This document shows, piece after piece, positions 16,690-24,575 of a stretch of DNA of 64,000 nucleotides (positions are counted from its first letter, which is position 1; each line of letters starts with the position of its first letter). Source of the stretch: CAVYWD01 sp963772225 (GTDB lineage: Bacteria > Myxococcota > Myxococcia > Myxococcales > UBA5297); contig CAVYWD010000006.1 in NCBI GenBank assembly GCA_963772225.1, positions 24,708-88,707 of the forward strand, read 5' to 3'. Below the pieces are notes generated by a model. The model saw nothing but the letters and a program-made list of their open reading frames with translations, was not told the origin of the DNA and made no database searches. Position numbers and translations under genes: made by a program.

Positions 16690-17365
16690 CGATTTCGAAG
16701 GCCGCCGTCTTCTTGCCTTCGCGCGTGTACGGGTTGAAGCCGGTGCTGCGGTTGTACCAGCCGTACCGGCGGGTGGCCTCGAGGCACAGGTCGAAGGCCT
16801 GGTCGTAGGTTCCCTCCACCGCGAGGACGTCGGCGCCGAAGGCGAGGAGCTGGGCGAGCTTGGCCCGCGGCGCGCTCTGGGGCACGAAGATGCGCGCCTT
16901 CATCCCCGCGGCCGCGGCCAGGACCGCGGTGGCGCTGGCGGCGTTGCCGGTCGAGGCGCAGGTGACGAGCGGAACGCCCAGGTCGCGGGCGCGCGCGAGG
17001 ACCACGGCGCTCGCGCGGTCCTTCAGCGAGGCGCTGGGGTTTCGGCCTTCGTCCTTGACCCATACGCGCAGAAGCCCGAGCTCGCGCGCGAGCCGGGGCG
17101 CTTCGACGAGCGGCGTGAAGCCCACCGGCGGCCCCTCGAGCCGCTCCGAGACCGGGAGCAGGGGCGCGTACCGCCACATTGTGCGGTCGGGGTCAACGGC
17201 CAGGCGCTCGCGGGTGAGCGCGGCCCGCGCCGCCGCCCAGTCGTACTGCACCTCGAGGTTCCCGCCGCAGGACGGGCAGACGTAGGTGAAGGGCGCCGCG
17301 GGCGTCTCTTGCGCGCAGCGGTCGCAGACGAGCCCCGTCGCCAGGGATGCGAGGCGCGAGGTCAT
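16121..17365 (-). CDS. Threonine-synthase-like PLP enzyme
   Basis: A 414-residue fold-type II PLP enzyme. An N-terminal zinc-ribbon (LVCDRCAQ...YVCPSCGG) precedes the catalytic core. The PLP lysine lies in NPSASLKDRAS, a substrate loop reads CASTGNAAS, and the phosphate-binding segment is VVVPTGDGN. These match threonine synthase, which converts O-phosphohomoserine to threonine, and related beta-replacing enzymes. ATG at 17365 overlaps the carbamate kinase stop (ATGA), so the genes are translationally coupled. Placement beside carbamate kinase and a second PLP enzyme suggests a catabolic role on a diamino- or ureido-amino acid instead of threonine synthesis; sequence alone does not decide this. 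Confidence 0.85.
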   Translation of the reverse strand: MTSRLASLATGLVCDRCAQETPAAPFTYVCPSCGGNLEVQYDWAAARAALTRERLAVDPDRTMWRYAPLLPVSERLEGPPVGFTPLVEAPRLARELGLLRVWVKDEGRNPSASLKDRASAVVLARARDLGVPLVTCASTGNAASATAVLAAAAGMKARIFVPQSAPRAKLAQLLAFGADVLAVEGTYDQAFDLCLEATRRYGWYNRSTGFNPYTREGKKTAAFEIAEQLGFEAPDLVVVPTGDGNILSGVWKGFEELLRIGLLHSPPRLLAVQAAGSAAIADAFLSGEPLRPAPGETAADSIAVSVPRDGEAALRALAASRGLAVKVSDGQILQAIPALARGSGVFGEPAAAAALAGLQEASRLGLLQPSWTAVLLNTGHGLKDPAAVMKVAGEPRAIRPEPTALEALFGPPAR

Positions 17366-18312
17366 GGGACGACCCAGGTGCCCGCCCGGCGGTCGAACGC
17401 GGCCATGAGGTGAGGCGGGTCGGTGATCAGCGCCTCCTTGCCGCCGCCCTCGAGGTAGTCGACGACCGCCTCGATCTTCGGCTTCATGCTCCCGGGGGCG
17501 AACTGGCCCTGGGCGAGGTACCGCTTCGCCTCGGCGGCGGTCATCTGGGCGATAGGCCGCTCGCTCGGTTTCCGGAAGTCGATGCACACCCGCTCCACCG
17601 CCGTGGAGATGACGAAGACGTCCGCGCCCAGCGCGCGGGCGAGCAGGCTGGACGCCAGGTCCTTGTCGATGACCGCGTCCACGCCGTGGAGCGCGCCGTC
17701 CTCGTGCTCGACGACCGGGATGCCGCCGCCGCCGGCCGCCACCACCACGGCGCCGCCGTCGACGAGCTTGCGGATGACGTCGAGCTCGATGATCTCCCGT
17801 GGCGCCGGGGACGCCACCACCCTGCGAAAGCCCCGCCCGGAGTCTTCCACCACAGTCCAGCCGTCCCGCCGCTGATGCTCGCGGGCGACCGCCTCGGTCA
17901 TGAACGAGCCGATGGGCTTTTCGGGCGCGAGAAACGACGGGTCGCCGCGGTCGACCCGCGTCTGCGTGACCACCGTGGCGATGGGTGGCCGGTCTTTCCA
18001 GCCGCGCATCTCGTTATGGAGCGCCATCTGGATCTGGTAGCCGATGGCGCCCTGGGTGTCCGCGCCGCAGGAGTCGAGCGGCACCTCGTGCAGCTCGCCC
18101 CTCGCGAGCTCGCTGCGGCGCAGAATGAAGCCCACCTGCGGCCCGTTCCCGTGCGTGAGGACGATGCGGGTGCCCCGCTTTAAAAGGGCGGCGACATGCC
18201 GGACGGTCTCCTCGACCGCGTGGTACTGGTCGGGCACGCTGCGGTGGCGCTCGTCGGCGATGAGCGAGTTGCCGCCGATGGCGATGAGCGCGAGCTTCGA
18301 GGCAGTCTCCAT
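17362..18312 (-). CDS. arcC: Carbamate kinase
   Basis: A 316-residue enzyme of the amino-acid kinase family that makes ATP from carbamoyl phosphate and ADP, releasing ammonia and CO2. Landmarks are LIAIGGNSLI at the N terminus, VLTHGNGPQVGFI, the GGGGIPVV loop and DAVIDKDLASSLLA. Length and motif order are standard. The stop overlaps the threonine-synthase-like start, and it begins 3 bases after the PLP enzyme stop, so three genes form one tight operon. Its partner carbamoyltransferase is most likely YgeW at 4867-6000. The cytosolic pair would conserve energy from ureido compounds. Confidence 0.93.
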   Translation of the reverse strand: METASKLALIAIGGNSLIADERHRSVPDQYHAVEETVRHVAALLKRGTRIVLTHGNGPQVGFILRRSELARGELHEVPLDSCGADTQGAIGYQIQMALHNEMRGWKDRPPIATVVTQTRVDRGDPSFLAPEKPIGSFMTEAVAREHQRRDGWTVVEDSGRGFRRVVASPAPREIIELDVIRKLVDGGAVVVAAGGGGIPVVEHEDGALHGVDAVIDKDLASSLLARALGADVFVISTAVERVCIDFRKPSERPIAQMTAAEAKRYLAQGQFAPGSMKPKIEAVVDYLEGGGKEALITDPPHLMAAFDRRAGTWVVP

Positions 18313-18315
18313 CGG

Positions 18316-19794
18316 TCAGCCCAGCGAGGCGAGGACTCCAGTGCGGTCGTTGAAGGCCCGAATGCGCGCGTCCCACGCGTCGGCCTTGCCCAGCTCTTCG
18401 GCCCAGAAGTCAGGGTCCCAAAGGCGGGCGAGCTCCTGGCTCGTCTTTCCCTGCTGCTCGACCCAGGTGAAGTACTTGAGGTTGTGCAGGGCCTTTCTGT
18501 CCCAATAACCGAGCTCGCGCAGGTTCGCAGGGCCTTCCCCCAGGAGGTAGCGCGCCCAGGCAACGGCCGCGTCCTCTCGGGTGAACGGGCCGCGCTCCGC
18601 CCGAAGCTCGGCGGCCCGCGAGCCGTAGAGCGCCATGGAGTCGGTGAGCGGAAAGAGGACGACGTCGCGCCCGCCGAGCTCGAAATGCTTGGCCACCTTG
18701 ATGGCGCCCAAGAGGTTCGAGATGCCCGAGATGCCCACCTTCTCGAGCTGAGCGAGGAAGGGCGCCGGCGCGCCGCGCGCGCTCAAGAACGAGAGGCCCT
18801 CCTCCTCGTTGAAGAGCCGCAAGAGCTGCATGCACGCCTCGTCGTCGACGGCGGCCACCGCGTCGGTGTTGCGGACGTTGTGGATCCACGGAACGTGCTT
18901 GTCGCCGATGCCCTCGATCCGGTGGGCGCCGAAGCCGTTGCGCAAGAGCGTCGGGCACTGGAGCGCCTCGACGGCAACGACCTGGAGCTGCGGGAATTGG
19001 GTGCGCAGGTAATCGCCGGCGGCCAGGGTGCCCGCGGAGCCGGTCGCACAGACGTAGGCGGCGAGGCGGCCGCGCTCGGGCGCGACCTGGTGGAAGACTT
19101 CCTCGAGCGCGCCCCCGGTGACGGTGTAATGCCAGAGGGCATTGCCGAGCTCTTCGAATTGGTTGAAGACGGTCACCGCCTGGCCGCGGGTGCGCTTGAG
19201 CTCCCAGCACTTGTCGTAGATCTCCTTCACGTTCGACTCGGTGCCGGGGGTGGCGATGATCTCGTCGGTGCCGACGGAGCGCAGCCACTCGAAGCGCTCG
19301 CGGCTCATGCCCTCGGGGAGGATGGCGACCGCCTTGCAGCCGAGCAGCGCCGAGTCGAAGGCGCCGCCGCGGCAGTAGTTGCCGGTGGAGGGCCAGACGG
19401 CCTTCTGCGCCTCGGGGTCGAAGGCGCCGGTGACCAGTCGCGGCACCAGGCACGCGAAGGCGGCGCCCACCTTGTGAGCGCCGATGGGAAAGTGCGCGCC
19501 GATAAGGCCCACGAGCTTCGCGTCCACGCCGGTGAGCGCCGAGGGGAACTCTATCCAGTTGCCGCGGTTGAACAGGCCGCCCTTCTCCACCGGCTCGTTC
19601 TTCCAGGTGATGCGAAAGAGGTTGAGCGGGTGGAGCTCCTGCATGCCGACGCCCGCGAGGCCGCGCTTCACGGCCGCGGGGACCCGCGTGGGGTCGCGCT
19701 GCTCGGCGAAGGTGGGGATGAGGATTCGCCGCTCGCGGCAGAGCTTCACCGTCCGCTCCAGCACCGCTTCATCGACGATGGCGTCGCTGCCCAC
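18316..19794 (-). CDS. Fold-type II PLP enzyme (cysteine synthase/diaminopropionate-lyase-like)
   Basis: A 492-residue PLP-dependent enzyme. The PLP lysine probably lies in FPIGAHKVGAAFACL, STGNYCRGGAFDSALLG is the substrate loop, and CATGSAGTLAAGDYL is the Gly-rich phosphate cradle. GTG at 19794 has AGGAG 7 bases upstream; an in-frame TTG at 19836 has none. Position in an operon with carbamate kinase, near ygeW and an M20 hydrolase, parallels E. coli ygeX (2,3-diaminopropionate ammonia-lyase), but this protein is longer and not obviously the same subfamily. It may deaminate or split the amino acid released by the carbamoyltransferase; this is inference. A 44-bp piece of it is duplicated at 8071-8114. 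Confidence 0.8.
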   Translation of the reverse strand: MGSDAIVDEAVLERTVKLCRERRILIPTFAEQRDPTRVPAAVKRGLAGVGMQELHPLNLFRITWKNEPVEKGGLFNRGNWIEFPSALTGVDAKLVGLIGAHFPIGAHKVGAAFACLVPRLVTGAFDPEAQKAVWPSTGNYCRGGAFDSALLGCKAVAILPEGMSRERFEWLRSVGTDEIIATPGTESNVKEIYDKCWELKRTRGQAVTVFNQFEELGNALWHYTVTGGALEEVFHQVAPERGRLAAYVCATGSAGTLAAGDYLRTQFPQLQVVAVEALQCPTLLRNGFGAHRIEGIGDKHVPWIHNVRNTDAVAAVDDEACMQLLRLFNEEEGLSFLSARGAPAPFLAQLEKVGISGISNLLGAIKVAKHFELGGRDVVLFPLTDSMALYGSRAAELRAERGPFTREDAAVAWARYLLGEGPANLRELGYWDRKALHNLKYFTWVEQQGKTSQELARLWDPDFWAEELGKADAWDARIRAFNDRTGVLASLG

Positions 19795-19970
19795 GGGGAG
19801 GCTCCTGGCCGCGAGGGGAGGTGCGCGGCCCTTCAAGGTCGATGCTACACGGGAAACGGAACGACTGAGCCCGGCCCGGCAAAGAGCCGCCGCGGGCCAG
19901 CACAGCGCTCGGGAGGTCGCTCGGTAGACGTCTTGAGTGGACCTTAGGATGGGCGCCCATCGTCGGGGCG

Positions 19971-20541
19971 ATGAAGGAGTTTGCCCAGCCCGACCGCGCC
20001 GAGAAGGCGCCGGCCGACCTGAACCGCGCGGTGGCGGCGACGCTGGTCGTGGCCGCGAACCGATTCCGGGGCCTCGCCGACCTCGAGACGCAGCTCGGCG
20101 AGCTGCCGCTCGTCCGCTGCTACCTCGGGGAGCTGAACCAGGCCGTCCTCCAGCTGCTGGTCAATGCCGGTCAGGCCATCGAGGACTCGGTGCGGGGCCC
20201 TGACTTCCGGGGCCGAATTAGGGTGCGGACGGCCTGTGAAGGCGCCTTCGCGCGCATCGATGTCGAGGACAACGGCTGCGGCATTCCAGGGGCCATTCGC
20301 GAGCGCATCTTCGAGCCCTTCTTCACTACCAAAGAGGTGGGGCGCGGGCGAGGGCAAGGGCTGTGCGTCGCTCGCGCCGCGGTGGTGGACCGCCACGGCG
20401 GGACGCTCACCTTCGAAAGCGAGCCGGGTCACGACGTTCACCGTCCGCGCGCCGGTGGAAGGCGACGCTGGCGACGAGAGCTCGCCTGCCGGCGGAGCCG
20501 CGGGCGACGACGCCTTGCGGCAAGGGCGTTACGCCGGGTGA
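19971..20541 (+). pseudogene. C-terminal histidine kinase remnant
   Basis: Reads as the end of a sensor kinase. MKEFAQPDRAEKAPADLNRA follows where an H-box helix should be, then the N-box ELNQAVLQLLVNAGQAIED, G1 DNGCGIPGA, F-box IFEPFFTTKE and a damaged G2 (GRGRGQGL instead of GTGLGL). After FESEPG one base is lost or gained, and the last strand (TTFTVRAPVEGDAG) is in another frame. The sensor domain and phospho-accepting His are absent. It is clearly a decaying gene. Confidence 0.78.
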
Positions 20542-20928
20542 CCCGAGCGCGCCTGGGCCGGATGGGGAAAGTCAGGCCGGACTCACGTCGAAATCGCAGT
20601 CGAGCGTCAAGCGCCTGCAGTCCAAGCACCAGCTTCCTCTCTGAGTATGAGCGCTGCCGGCGTCCCGTGCGCGTCCGATCGCGTCACGAGATCGCCCGTT
20701 GGTATTGGTCTGCTTTCTGCTCTGCAGCTTTCGCCAAATGAGAGATGCGATGTCTCGATTTCTTCCCAAAGAGCAGGCGATGGACCCGAACCGGACAGCC
20801 GACCGCCGCGGCAGCCTCTGGTGGCCACCCGAGGGCGCTGGGCTCGCAGGTCGAGAATGCGAATTGTCCCATTGTGAACGACTTGGAGGTAGAACCTGCG
20901 CCGAAGCGCCGCGCCGCCGGGCGGCAGT
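20542..20928. other. Decayed intergenic stretch
   Basis: 387 bases between two gene remnants. Open frames lack ribosome-binding sites and recognisable motifs. Probably eroded coding sequence of the kinase or chemoreceptor, but nothing can be assigned. Confidence 0.3.
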
Positions 20929-21255
20929 GTGGGTCTTGGAGTCGATGGGGGTCCGGCGAGCCTCAGTGAGTCAAAGAATTCAAAGAGAGCGGATAAGTGC
21001 AGCGCGAGCGGATTCGGCGGGAACGAGTGGGCCCATGCGCCCCAGCACGCGGCCGCGCCGAAGAACGGCAAGGCGCCTCACGTCATCAAGCGCGCCGTCA
21101 AGGAGAATGGCGCCCCCGCGCACGCCGCCTCGGCCTCGGCCTCCGCTCCGACCGCGGCTGCGCCCGGGCCCAAAGAGCAGAAATCCAATGGCGCTCTCGG
21201 CGTCGCGCTGAGCCTCAAGGACGACGCCGAGGACGCGCAGTTCGGCCCCTATTAG
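20929..21255 (+). pseudogene. Chemoreceptor C-terminal tail remnant
   Basis: Only the variable Ala/Pro/Lys-rich tail of a methyl-accepting chemotaxis protein is left: GGNEWAHAPQHAAAPKNGKA ... ending GVALSLKDDAEDAQFGPY. The same type of tail ends the remnant at 21995-22386 (GVALTLKGDLDDEQFRPY). The signalling hairpin is missing upstream. It precedes cheW on the same strand, as a chemoreceptor gene normally would. Confidence 0.6.
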
Positions 21256-21257
21256 CG

Positions 21258-21324
21258 AATCCGGGCGCGCGGGGGAGCCAAGGGCGCTCCCCCGGCGCTC
21301 GACCGCCCCTGCATCGCCCGGATT
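21258..21324 (+). terminator. Nested-stem terminator before cheW
   Basis: The outer 10-bp stem AATCCGGGCG/CGCCCGGATT (21258-21267 with 21315-21324) encloses an inner perfect 8-bp stem GGGGGAGC/GCTCCCCC (21271-21278 with 21286-21293). It is followed by a T-rich run (TTCTTTC). It would end transcripts from the chemoreceptor remnant. Confidence 0.6.
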
Positions 21325-21340
21325 TCTTTCGGAGAGAGCC

Positions 21341-21856
21341 ATGAGTGAAGACGCCACCTCCAGCGCGCAGTACCTGACGTTCACGCTGGACCAAGAGCAA
21401 TACGCGGTCGATATCGGCAAAGTGAGAGAGGTGCTCGAATTCACATCGGTGACGCGGGTGCCGCGGACTCCGGAGTTCATGCGCGGCATGATCAACTTGC
21501 GCGGCAGCGTGGTTCCGGTCATCGACCTGCGGCTCAAGTTCGGGCTGAGCAGGACCGAGAAGACCGTGGACACCTGCATCATCATCACGGAGGTGCCGGT
21601 GGAGGGTGAGAAGGTCGTGCTGGGCGCGCTGGCGGACTCGGTGCAAGAGGTGATGGAGCTCGACGCCTCGCAAATCGACCCGCCGCCCAAGATGGGCACC
21701 CGCGTCAACACCGATTTCATCCGCGGCATGGGCAAGCGGGACGACAAATTTCTCATCGTCCTGGACATCGACCGCGTCCTGTCCGAGCCGGAGCTGAAGG
21801 CGGTCGCCTCTACCGCTCCCGCGGGCGAGGCCCACGAGGCCGCGGCGCCCGCCTGA
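21341..21856 (+). CDS. cheW: Chemotaxis coupling protein CheW
   Basis: A 171-residue CheW domain protein from ATG 21341 with GGAGAGAG upstream. The fold is complete: QYLTFTLDQEQYAVDIGKVR, the conserved GMINLRGSVVPVIDLR, TCIIITEV, LADSVQEVMEL and FIRGMGKRDDKFLIVLDIDR. The short Ala-rich tail is typical. CheW links chemoreceptors to CheA in the cytoplasm. Both neighbouring receptor genes and a kinase are degraded, so this copy may couple to receptors encoded elsewhere or be a survivor of a dying chemosensory locus. Confidence 0.95.
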   Translation: MSEDATSSAQYLTFTLDQEQYAVDIGKVREVLEFTSVTRVPRTPEFMRGMINLRGSVVPVIDLRLKFGLSRTEKTVDTCIIITEVPVEGEKVVLGALADSVQEVMELDASQIDPPPKMGTRVNTDFIRGMGKRDDKFLIVLDIDRVLSEPELKAVASTAPAGEAHEAAAPA

Positions 21857-21994
21857 GGGCGCGACAGCGACGCGCAGACGTTCGGCGGACCGCGGCCCGC
21901 TCCCTGCCAACGGGCCGCCTGCCGGCGAAGGGAAACGCAATGTCACTGGGGCGCCCAAGCGATGGGGATTGGAGAGAATCGTTGCCGGTGAACA

Positions 21995-22386
21995 TTGAGG
22001 ATCTCCAAGGGTGACATCCCGCCGAAGAGCGCCGACGCCTACAAGGGTGATTTCAACGCCATCAAGAACAACCTCAACGTTCACATCGAGGCCATGGAGC
22101 GCGTGACCCGCGTCTCGAAGACATCTCCGCTGGGAATCTGCAGGTGGAGGTGCGGCAGCGCTCCGAGCGGGACGAGCTCATGGCCCATGCGCCGAATGCG
22201 TCGTCAGCGATGCAAAACGGCAAGCCGCCCGCCGGCGGGAAGCGGGTCGCCAAAGAGGTCGGCGATCCCGCCTTGTCCGCGACCGCCTCTGTGCACGCGA
22301 CCAAGGCCCCCGCGGCCAACGCCGCTGCCGGCGTCGCCCTGACCCTCAAGGGCGACCTCGACGACGAGCAGTTCCGGCCATATTGA
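21995..22386 (+). pseudogene. Chemoreceptor remnant with deleted signalling domain
   Basis: Begins with the HAMP-linked module typical of chemoreceptors (GDIPPKSADAYKGDFNAIKN, then NLNVHIEAMERVT). It then shifts frame into EDISAGNLQVEVRQRSERDE and jumps directly to a receptor tail (LMAHAPNASSAMQNGK ... GVALTLKGDLDDEQFRPY). The methyl-accepting coiled coil between these parts, normally ~250 residues, is deleted. No functional receptor can result. Confidence 0.75.
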
Positions 22387-22404
22387 GCGCGGTCGCGGGA
22401 GACT

Positions 22405-22650
22405 GCTCTCAACCGCTCAGCTCCTTCTTGACCGTGAATGAGAGGTCCGTCCACTTGCGCTGTTAAAGGAGGCCGCCTTTGACGAAGCGATTCATCTTCG
22501 GGCGCCGGCAGAAGGCGCGCGCGATGGAGGCGAGCAGAAGGTGGAACAGCGTGACCTGCTGCTCCTTCGAGCGCCCCCGCCTTCACCTGCTCCAGGTAGG
22601 CGAGCGCGGGACCGGTGTCGACGGCGAGCTGTCTTGCGCGATACGCATCG
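22405..22650 (-). pseudogene. Remnant resembling 2-oxoacid dehydrogenase E2-type acyltransferase
   Basis: Conceptual translation in two frames gives DTGPALAYLEQVKAGA, then EQQVTLFHLLLASIARAF, RRPKMNRFVKGGLL, an in-frame TAA, and QRKWTDLSFTVKKELS. This follows the central part of the E2/chloramphenicol-acetyltransferase-like fold (RP-x-LNRFV...Y-x-R...SFAVKK). One frameshift, one stop and missing ends make it a pseudogene. Recognition is by eye. Confidence 0.45.
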
Positions 22651-22744
22651 GCTGCGGAAGGGGAGGGAAACCTTTGCCTCGCAAGGCAAAGGCCTCACTT
22701 CAACGGGGCCGGGCCGGTAATCTCGTTCGCCTGGACGGAGAGCA

Positions 22745-23803
22745 CTACAGCGAGGTGACGTAGCGGAACTCGACCTTGAGGCCGGCGGGCGCGCTCTCGA
22801 TCTCGGCGCAGCGGCTCGCGTTGATGGTCACCTGCTTCGAGGACGCGTCGTAGGTCCAGTCGGGGCTCGAGGTGCCAGGCGGCGAGAGAACCTCCTCGCG
22901 GTTGCCGTCGTTCGTGTAGACGAAGGCGACTTCGAGCAGGCTGAGATCTTTGGGGGCCTCGGCGAGCGTATAGTTGCACGTTAAAATGACGTTCCCGAAC
23001 GCGGCAAGGGCGGCGGCCAGGTCATCGCGGTTGTTGGCTTGGTAGAACTTCGGGTCCTGCGACTTGGAGAGGCCACCGGCGGCCGCCGCGCGGTTGAGCA
23101 CGTCGTAGGCCTGGGAGCTTTTGTCGCCGGTCTCGTTGCCGAAGCCGATGACGAACGTCTTGATTCCCTGATTCGCGAGCGCCGTCACCTGCTGGATGGT
23201 CGCGTCGTCGTCCAGGCAGCACTCCGACTGCGGGTTGCACGTGCCGCCGGTGGACGTGCAGGTGCTGGCATTGAGCGATGCGTTGCAATTGGGCGCGCCG
23301 TCGGTCAGGAGCATCACGAAGCGGTCGCGCCCGGCCTCCGGGGTGCTCATCTTCGCGTCGGTGAGGACGGCCTGCAGAGAGGCGGCGGTGGGGGTACCGC
23401 CCTGTGCGACCGCGGCGTTGATGCTCTGTCGGATGTCATCGGTGGCTGACCCCACCGGCCTGACGACGGCCCCAGGGTCGCAGACCTTGCCAGTGGGGAA
23501 CTGGATGAGCCCAAAGACGGCCCCGGCCCCGGCGCTGACCAGAAAGCCGGAGGCGCCGGCGAACTTGTCCTTGACGTCGTCCAGCTTGCTCGTGGCACCG
23601 GAGACTTCTTGGCTCATCGAGCCGGATTGGTCGATCACCAGCATGACGTAGGGAGGCGTCCGGGCGCCCTGAATCAGGTGAGGCTCGCTGACGGCGCCGA
23701 TGGAGACCGGCGTCACGGGGTCCGCCTCGTAGTGCTGGCAGCTCGCGAGCGCAAAGATGCTCGCAGCCAACGCAGTCACAGCCGTTGTCGTGACGCGTAG
23801 CAT
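22745..23803 (-). CDS. VWA-domain lipoprotein
   Basis: A 352-residue protein. ATG at 23803 has GGAGG upstream. A signal peptide ends in the lipobox LASC (Cys22), so it is a predicted lipoprotein. A von Willebrand factor A domain follows: MIDAS DQSGSMS, a Thr in QGGTPTAASL, and LLTDGAPN. A Cys-rich insertion (CTSTGGTCNPQSECC) sits before NQGIKTFVIGFGNETG. The C-terminal ~100 residues form a second beta-rich domain. This arrangement is common in myxobacterial surface proteins that bind partners through Mg or Ca. The ligand is unknown and no operon partner adjoins. Confidence 0.85.
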   Translation of the reverse strand: MLRVTTTAVTALAASIFALASCQHYEADPVTPVSIGAVSEPHLIQGARTPPYVMLVIDQSGSMSQEVSGATSKLDDVKDKFAGASGFLVSAGAGAVFGLIQFPTGKVCDPGAVVRPVGSATDDIRQSINAAVAQGGTPTAASLQAVLTDAKMSTPEAGRDRFVMLLTDGAPNCNASLNASTCTSTGGTCNPQSECCLDDDATIQQVTALANQGIKTFVIGFGNETGDKSSQAYDVLNRAAAAGGLSKSQDPKFYQANNRDDLAAALAAFGNVILTCNYTLAEAPKDLSLLEVAFVYTNDGNREEVLSPPGTSSPDWTYDASSKQVTINASRCAEIESAPAGLKVEFRYVTSL

Positions 23804-23988
23804 GATGCCTCCGGCAGATGAGAATTCGACTATAGGCCCCAACCCTGCTCGCGCGGGGGTTGAATTTTGGGCTCGGCGGTCCGGTGGGGCAAATGTCTAC
23901 CTTCCCCGCCGGCGTGGGTGTGTGCGCGCCTCATCCGACTTGTTGGAGGAAGAGAGAAGCGAGAGCGGCGACTCGGGTCAATCCGGGG

Positions 23989-24336
23989 TCAATTCGCTGA
24001 GGAGGGCCCGCTCGCGCCCGCGCTCTTGGTGGCCACGAGAGCCGTGGCGCAGGGCTCGCCCAGGTGCCTCCGCTCGCCCTGGGCGGCGAGCCAGCGAGCG
24101 ACCCTGTCTCGGCCCGCGGCGCGCGCGAAATTCGGCAAGCCGCGAGCCGCGAGGCTCAATGCCGTGCTGACCCGGTAGCGGCCCCAGCCCGCGGAGGCAG
24201 GGAAATCCATGGCGTCCCAGAATTCGATGTCGCGACCGAATAGATACGGGAAGGACTCGACCTCGGCGAAGCCAGCCCGTTGAAACGCGGCGCTCCATTG
24301 CTGGCTCGAGAGCAAATGGAGGTCGACCCGAGCCAT
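23989..24336 (-). pseudogene. C-terminal methyltransferase-like fragment
   Basis: The 115 residues from ATG 24336 begin MARVDLHLLSSQQWSAAFQRAGFAEVESFP, the pattern of the last strands of class I SAM methyltransferases (S-x-x-W...L-x-x-AGF). No SAM-binding Gly-rich loop is found upstream, where the frame is Arg-rich and non-family-like. Probably the 3' end of a broken methyltransferase, divergent from the radical SAM gene. A small intact protein cannot be excluded. Confidence 0.45.
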
Positions 24337-24575
24337 GCGGCGGCGCGCGCTCGAGCCTTTGGCGAAGCGGAGCGCCGACTCGGGCCTGGAACGAGAGCCC
24401 CTGCCCCGCGAGACGGCCGGCGCTGGAAGGCTCGTCGAGCGCTCCAGCGCAGCGCCTCGGCTGGCGATATTGTTCACCAAAACATGGCGGCCGCCGACGA
24501 AATGTGTTCTCTGGCGGCTCGGAATGGCGATAAATAGCTTCGTGTTTCATCTTGAGGAGAGGGATAGGAAAATTC

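Noticed and set aside
18316..19794. Calling this gene ygeX (diaminopropionate ammonia-lyase)
   Set aside because: The PLP motifs fit fold type II generally, but it is longer than YgeX and subfamily-specific residues could not be verified.
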